Below, piece after piece: positions 1-6,500 of a stretch of DNA of 6,951 nucleotides (positions are counted from its first letter, which is position 1; each line of letters opens with the position of its first letter). Made by a program: the position numbers and the translations under genes. The notes beneath the pieces were generated by a model. It was given only the letters and a program-made list of their open reading frames with translations, made no database searches and was not told the DNA's origin. The stretch is from the NCBI GenBank assembly GCA_007570915.1, contig RKSK01000089.1:1-6951 (forward strand), read 5' to 3'. The stretch comes from Cenarchaeum sp. (GTDB taxonomy: Archaea > Thermoproteota > Nitrososphaeria > Nitrososphaerales > Nitrosopumilaceae).

Positions 1-540
1 CACCTCTATTCCGTGGTTGAAAAAGTTCTGCCACGAATTGCGCCTATCGTCCCAGACTATCGTCGAGACCACGTTGAACTCGAGCGGCTCTAGAAACGTG
101 TGGTAGATCGTGACTATGCGGCACTCTGCCTCCGAGCCCTCCATGCACTTTCCAGCGCCAACCTCGGCACGCAGCGAGTCGGCGTCAAGCGAGCCGCCCG
201 GATCATCGGCCGACACGGTGTGGCTGCCCGAAAACGGAATGTCCACCCTTATCTCCGCCTTCGACTCTGCAAAGTGCTGCCCACGCGAGAGCCCGAACGC
301 GAGGCCAACATGCCTGACATTGCCCGGCCCGCTGTCCTCAAACACCTTTAGCACCGCCACGTTCTCCTCGCCGGTCTCGACTGTTATCAGCGGAAGTGGC
401 GTGTAATAGTATGAAGCGTCAGTGACATCTCCATTGTACGAAAACCCCCCGTTGACGCGCCTTGTGCCTGTGCTGTCGACGCCAAGCGTGGGAGGCGTGC
501 AGTCGTCACAACCGGATCCCCCCGGCGGACGCATTGCCTG
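1..540 (-). other. C-terminal region 2: thaumarchaeal surface-protein terminal domain (partial)
   Basis: This region encodes residues 2138-2317. A Pro/Gly linker leads to G-C-D-D-C-T-P-P-T-L-G (2147-2157). After it come a Tyr-rich patch (Y-Y-Y-T-P at 2181-2185), H-V-G-L-A-F-G-L (2214-2221), the pair C2269/C2277, T-I-Y-H-T-F at 2282-2287, and N-S-W-Q-N-F-F-N-H-G at 2305-2314. Lysine is slightly more frequent than in the modules, and G+C falls towards base 1. I recall a domain with the same landmarks (C-x-x-C-x-P-P-T-L-G, Y-H-T-F, W-Q-N-x-x-N-H-G-I) near the C-terminus of several Nitrosopumilus and Cenarchaeum proteins. If that is right, the stop codon lies not far beyond base 1. Function unknown; it could anchor or assemble the protein. 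Confidence 0.6.
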
Positions 541-3500
541 CGAGCTGCCGCCGAACTGCGTAAAGTGGTTTGTCCAGACCACGATGTCAGATCCGTCTAC
601 AACGCGGCATTCCTGAAGCCGCACGGCGCCGTCGCCGATCGAGGACGGCGGATCGGAGGCAGTCGTACCGCGCTCGCACTCTGGTATGGAGTGGACGGTT
701 CGCGCCTCGGCGCCAGAGAGGTAAAAGACATGCGCAGAAGACGCCGCACCGCCTAGCCTGACCATGACCGCTCCGCTAAATGTCATCGGCTCGGCCTCTC
801 CGGGCTTGCCGAGCTCCACCAAGATTGCAGGCGGACTGGAGGAGATGGCGCGCGCGGCAGCTTCGTGAGAGGCGCGCTCGGAGGCGTCGGCTCCGGGCGC
901 TGCCTCGTACTCGACGCCGGCGCGGTGATCCACCCTCCTCACCAGTATCGTCTCCTCATCGGAGGCCCCGGAATCGGTCATCTGCGTCATTGCCGGTATT
1001 ACCAGCTCGGCTCCCCGCACGCGCGCGGTTATCTCCGAGGGGAACGTGTCCGACGACGAGTTGTCGCCCCCGTCAAGGCCGGCGATGTCCAGCGACACTT
1101 CGGCGCCCGGCGCGTCTCCCTCCCCGGGCGCTATCACGGTGAGGGGGCGCGAGTTGGGCACGACTATGAGTTCCGGCGCGCGCAGCTCGCCGCCCTCGTC
1201 AAGCGAGTGCGCCGAGGCCACAAGGGCGTTGCCCGCCCTGTCGGCAAGGCCCGTGAACTCTAGCGTAAACTCGCCAGCAACCAGGGGCGCGCGCATCGCC
1301 CTCATGCCCGGCGCCGCCGGCGTGGCGACCCCGGTGGCCACCTCTGCGCCGCCGGAGACGGCCCTCCACGCCCCGCCCTCGCCGTACACCGCCTCGGAGA
1401 ACGTTATCTGCATGGCATCCGGCGAGATTTGCGCGGCCGACGCCACCATGGGCGGCGTAGTGTCGACGGTGACGCCGGGACCCGTCAGATCTCCCTCTGT
1501 GAGGCGCGCCGTGTTGGCCGCCGCCGAGGCGTCCGTGGCCGTTATCGTAAACCCGAACCCGCCCTCTGCGGAACCTGAAAGGATCGCAACAGCCGCCGAC
1601 CACTGGCTGCCCGCGCCGGCCATGTCGAGGCCGGAGCCGAGGGCTCTGATGGAGGGTGGCGTGAGCGCCGCGGCGTCCTCGGTGAGGGACAGCATGACGC
1701 GAACGGCATCGCCTGCGCGCGCGTGGGTGGCTCCGTCGCCTGACTTTGCGGCTCCCGCAACTCCGCCGTCAAGGACCTCCAGCTCTAGGGTCGATGCGCG
1801 CGGCGGCGCGCCGTCAGCGGATATGGTGCGCGTTGCGTGGGTCAGCGCGTTGCCTCGCGTGTCCTCCATGTCAGGCTCCGCAGAATCAGGCACAAGGTAG
1901 GCCACTGCAGGGGTCGCCGAGGTGTCGCCCGAGCCAAACCCTGATGACGGCCTCTCGCCCCCAAGGCGCAGCGTGAGCGTCCTGCCGGATAGCGACGCCG
2001 ACGAGAACGTCCCGTCGGCAGATACCGTGTCCGGCCACCCCGCAACCGCCGCGTCTGCCGCATACGCCCACCGCGACGCGTCTGGCGCGCCGATGGCGCG
2101 CACGTCCTCGCTAAACTCCACGGCGATCTCCGACGCGGACACCGTCCTTGAGGAAAAGAGCGGCGGGGCGCCGTCAGACGCGGTGATTCCCGTGGCACGC
2201 ACGCCCCTGCCAAACTCGTCAAGGAGCACAGACGTGCCGTCGGCGCCCGACGGCTCGTAGGATATGGAAGGGCGCGCGTCTGTCCGGCCGAGGTCCTCGT
2301 GGAGCAGTGCGAACGTTCGTGCGGGGTACATCGGGGCGGACAGGTCCATGGAGGCAACGGGCTCCGGAGCGGCGCTTTCAGAGGCGCTTACCTCAAACGA
2401 GGTCGCCGGCGTGCCGTCGACTGTCCATTCTGACGGCACGGTGACGCCCGTCACGCTGTCATCAAACGTCACCAGCGTCCGGGCCGAGCTGGCGGTCCTT
2501 GCCGCGAACGAGACATTGTCCTCGTACACCTGCGTGAGGGATCGCGCGCCTGCGATCATGTTGGGCGGCTCTGCCCTGTCGCGCAGGCTCGCCGGGACGT
2601 CCACAGTGTACTCGATTCCTTCCACCGCCGCAGGCGAGAGGGCAAGGGCCAGCGTAGAGCCCGCGTCGAGGCTCTTTATCCCCTCCACGGAGAGGCCTCC
2701 CGTCACGGCCCACTCTGTGGCGGGGGGCGGCTCCACAGGCTCGCTGAACATTATGACATACCTAGAGGCGGTCTCAAAGAACGCCGAGGCCACTGCCGGC
2801 CCCTGGCGATCGTCGGCGAGTATCGGGAGGCCCGCTAGCGCGTTGTGCGCGTCGTCGCCCAGCCCGCCGCCCTGCGGAGCCGTATACGATATCCTTGGGG
2901 CAAACGCGGTGTCCTCAACCTCGTCGTACTCTAGGGTTATGGATGCGCGGTTCGCCGCTATGGTGGCCGCCGTGGTCGTCGCGCCGGCGACCGCCCAGTC
3001 TGCCGCCGAGGTGGCCAGGCCCGCGCGCAGCGGCCCGTCGAGCTCCACGACGGAAGACGTGGTGGTTGCGGTCTGCGCCGAGGCGGCCCGAGGGGGAGTG
3101 AGGTCTACGGCAGCCCTGTGCCCCGAGCCGTCCCCGCGACCCGCGGTCAGGCCGGCCTCCGTGAGGGTGACGGAGTTGCCGGCCCTGTCGCGCAGCGCAA
3201 GCTCAAAGGAGACCGGCCCCTCGGGGTCTCCTGGCTTGACGCCGTACGCGTACTCTAGCGCGTTGCCCGCGGCGGATTTCACAGAGTCCGTCGGCGTGCG
3301 CGAGGCAAACAGCAGCAGGTCTCCGGCGCCCGCCACCAGGGGCTCGTCTGGAACCACGTGGACGTGCAGCGTGGCCTCGGAGTTGGCAGGCAGCCTCTCC
3401 TGCATGCCGGTCCCAAAGGCTGCGTTTGTGGTTCGCATGTACAGCGCGTCGCCCGCCGAGGCGAGCCCTGGACGCACCGTGTCGATCTCGGGCAGCGTGA

Positions 3501-6500
3501 CCTCGGCTCCCGCTGCAAGGCCGTCCGTAGGCGTGATCCTGGCTATGCTGCCCGCGGCGCTTGCCGCAAGTATCTCCAGCGCAAGCGGGCTCGCCTGTGA
3601 CGTGCTGGCGTGAGCCTCTAGCACGACGTGGTCGTGGCGCCATGTCGAGGCGTCAGAGTCTCCGGCGTCGCCCATGGCGACGCCCTCAACGCCCCTGCCA
3701 GGCAGCGTGATTGTTGGCGGGAACGGCACGCTGGCGTCAAGATCCAGCGATATGCGCACCGTGTCCCCAATTCCGGCAAGGCGAGAGTGCTCCCCTGACT
3801 TTGGGATCGTGGGGCCGGGGCCACCCGCGCGGATCGTGAACTCCAAGGCGGAGGCGGCCGGCGGGTCGTATGTCGCGTCCCCCGCATGTCCGGCGAGCGC
3901 GTTGCCAGCCGTGTCGACGAGCTCTGATGGCAGCCCCACGGTGTACGTCACGCCATCGGTCGCCCCTGCCTCGAGCGTGAGCGTTATGGTCGATGTCGTG
4001 GCCTGCTCTGCGTACGCCGGCCCTGTGGTCGAGGATAGCCGTATCGTGTCGGGGCTAGAGTCGTCGTCGTCCGGCGTGTTAGTCCCGTCAGGCGCTGTGA
4101 CCGTGTACGCGTATCTCTGGATCACGGCTGCGCCGTGCGCCATGCGCTCACTAAGCGTGACGGTGATCGTGTCGGCCTCTGAAAAGGCCACCGAAGAGAG
4201 CGTAGGCGCCACGCGGTCGATCACAGGCGGCGTTGCCGCAGAGTCCGACGCGGTGATGGTTCCCATGCTGCCGGTGTTGCCGGTCACCGTCGCAGAAAAG
4301 GCAAACTGCCCGTCGATGCCCGGCACGTCCGTGGCGGGCTCTACGGAGTATGCCGCGGCCCACTCGTTGGCACCGGCGCCGGCGGCCATCGTCACCCTGT
4401 CGGCCTCGGAGGCCTTGCCCACAAACAGCGCCGTGGGGGGAGTGCTGACCGCCTCGCTAAGGGTGATCGAGAGGGCGATGCGGTCACCCTCGCGAGCATG
4501 GCCCTCAAAGGGCGCCGCGCGCGCCACCGTTCCAGCTGGTGGCAGGACGGTGTACGATATGGCCGTGGCCGTCGGCGCGGCGGTGCGCTCGGCCGTCACG
4601 GTCGCCGTCGCGCGCGGGTTGCGGGCCTGGTCCGTGACGCCTTCAGGCACAGCCACGGTCCACGTCCCGACTGCCACGGGCTGCGTGACCGTGATGCGCG
4701 CCGTCGACTCGCCGTCATTGTGGGCCGCAGCAAGGGAAAGGGGGGACTGCGAGGGAGGCATGACGCCCAGCGCATCGGGCATGCCGTACACCCCCTCGCT
4801 AAACGTCACGACTATCGCGTTTCCCTCAAATGCCGCCGTGGCGGTCGGGCTCACGGTGTCGACGGTGATGCGGTGGCCAGCGCTGGCACCCCTGCCCGTG
4901 GTCAGGTCATCCTCGTCCAGCTCTAGAGAGTTGCCGGCCCTGTCACGGATCGTTAGGCTAAACTCCACGGGGCCATTTGGGTCGGAGGCGGCCACCGTCC
5001 GCGCGTACGTGTAGGCGTTGCCCCCCTCGTCAGACGCCCTGCTCGCTGTGATCGCGCCTGCCCCCGATGTCCCGTACAGCACGAGATCCCCCGGCGTGAC
5101 CGCAAGGGGTTCGCTTGCCGCGACGTGGACGAGGAGCTGTCCGCCCGTGCCGACGCTGCCCGTCGTGCCAGAGGAACTGCCGGCGTGCCTTGCGCGCGTG
5201 TGCAGCGCGTCAACCGCCCCTCCAGAGGCCAGCGCCGGCGGAGTTGCGTCAATCGCAGTGGAGGCGCCCGACGTGACGGACTCTTGGGTTATGGCCGCGG
5301 CGCCGGAGGCCGTGTTTGGGGCGGGAGCCGTGTCCGTGGCCGCTATGCTGAACTCCAATGCCGCCCCGCCGTCCATGGCGTGGACCATGAACGCGTGCGA
5401 CCACGTCCTGGCGTCAGAGTCGCCGGCATCGCCCATGCCTGTCGCCGTCGCCTGCCTTCGCTCGCCAGGGATGGTTATGGTGGGAGCCGGATCCACCGCG
5501 ACGTCCTCGTCAAACGTCACGGCTATCGTCACCCTGTCCCCTATTCCAGCAAGGTGCGCATGCGCGCCGGCCTTTGTCTCAAACGACCCGTCGCCGTCAG
5601 GGTCGTGTGAAACGGATACTGTCAGGGACGAGGCGCCTGGCGGGGTCGTGTCTGGCAGCGTGGCCGATCGTACGGAGGCCGGGTTTGGTTCCCCGTTGGC
5701 TGACGCCGGGCCAAACGCGTTGGCCTGCCCCCCCTGTGCCCCAGGCGCGCGCACGTCGGTGACGCCGGTGGGCATCGTAAAGGTGTACGTGGGGCCCTCG
5801 GAGGCCATCAGGGCAGTGTCTATCTCTAGCGTCCTTGATCCGGCCGTGTAGCGCGGCGTGAGGGCGCCAAGCTGGGGGGCGAGGCTCCCGGGCGCGATCG
5901 CCGAGAGCGTGGACACGTCGATCGCCTCGCTCAGCATGAGCGTTATCGTGTCGGCGTCAGCAAACTCCATTGCGGTTAGCTCGGGCGGAACGCGGTCTGC
6001 GGCCGTGACGTGCGGGGTGGATGTGGATGCCAGCGCGTTGCCCGCCGCGTCGGCAAGTGCCGACTGGCCAGAGGAGAGCGCAGAGGCTTCTGGCATCGTG
6101 TACGAGACGGTCGGCCTCGAGGCCGTAGACGAAAGGTGCGCATGCGTGAGCGCTATAGAGGAAACTGCGGCCGTGTAGGCGACGCCCTGCGCCCCCGAAC
6201 CGGGTTCCCCCCCGCCTGTAGATATGGCAGATATTGCCACCTGCACTGGCTCGGAAGCCTCGGGGTCGGAGGCGTCTTCGGTTATCCTCCAGTGGGAGGG
6301 GTCAGCCAGCCCGTGAACCGGCTCGCCAAACGTGATTACGGTGGTGTCGCGGCTTGTTGAGGCGGCTGAGAATGCCGGGGCCGCCCGATCGATGGTCGGC
6401 GGAGCCGTGCTGCCGGAGGCCTGCGTAACGGCTAGAGTCGAGCCGGCGTCTGCGGTGGCCGTGGCCGCAAACGAGAACACGCCGTCGATTCCCGGCGCGA

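Noticed and set aside
100..756. Short plus-strand open frames at the left end
   Set aside because: They are antisense to the C-terminal domain, give low-complexity products and have no convincing ribosome binding site.
1046..6178. A chain of long open frames on the plus strand (1046-1900, 2264-3613, 3674-5014, 5018-5851, 5858-6178)
   Set aside because: All five lie in one plus frame whose third codon position is the wobble base of the minus-strand gene. High G+C at that position suppresses stops in both. Their Ser/Ala/Pro-rich products show no domain, while the minus frame is open throughout and encodes clear repeated modules.
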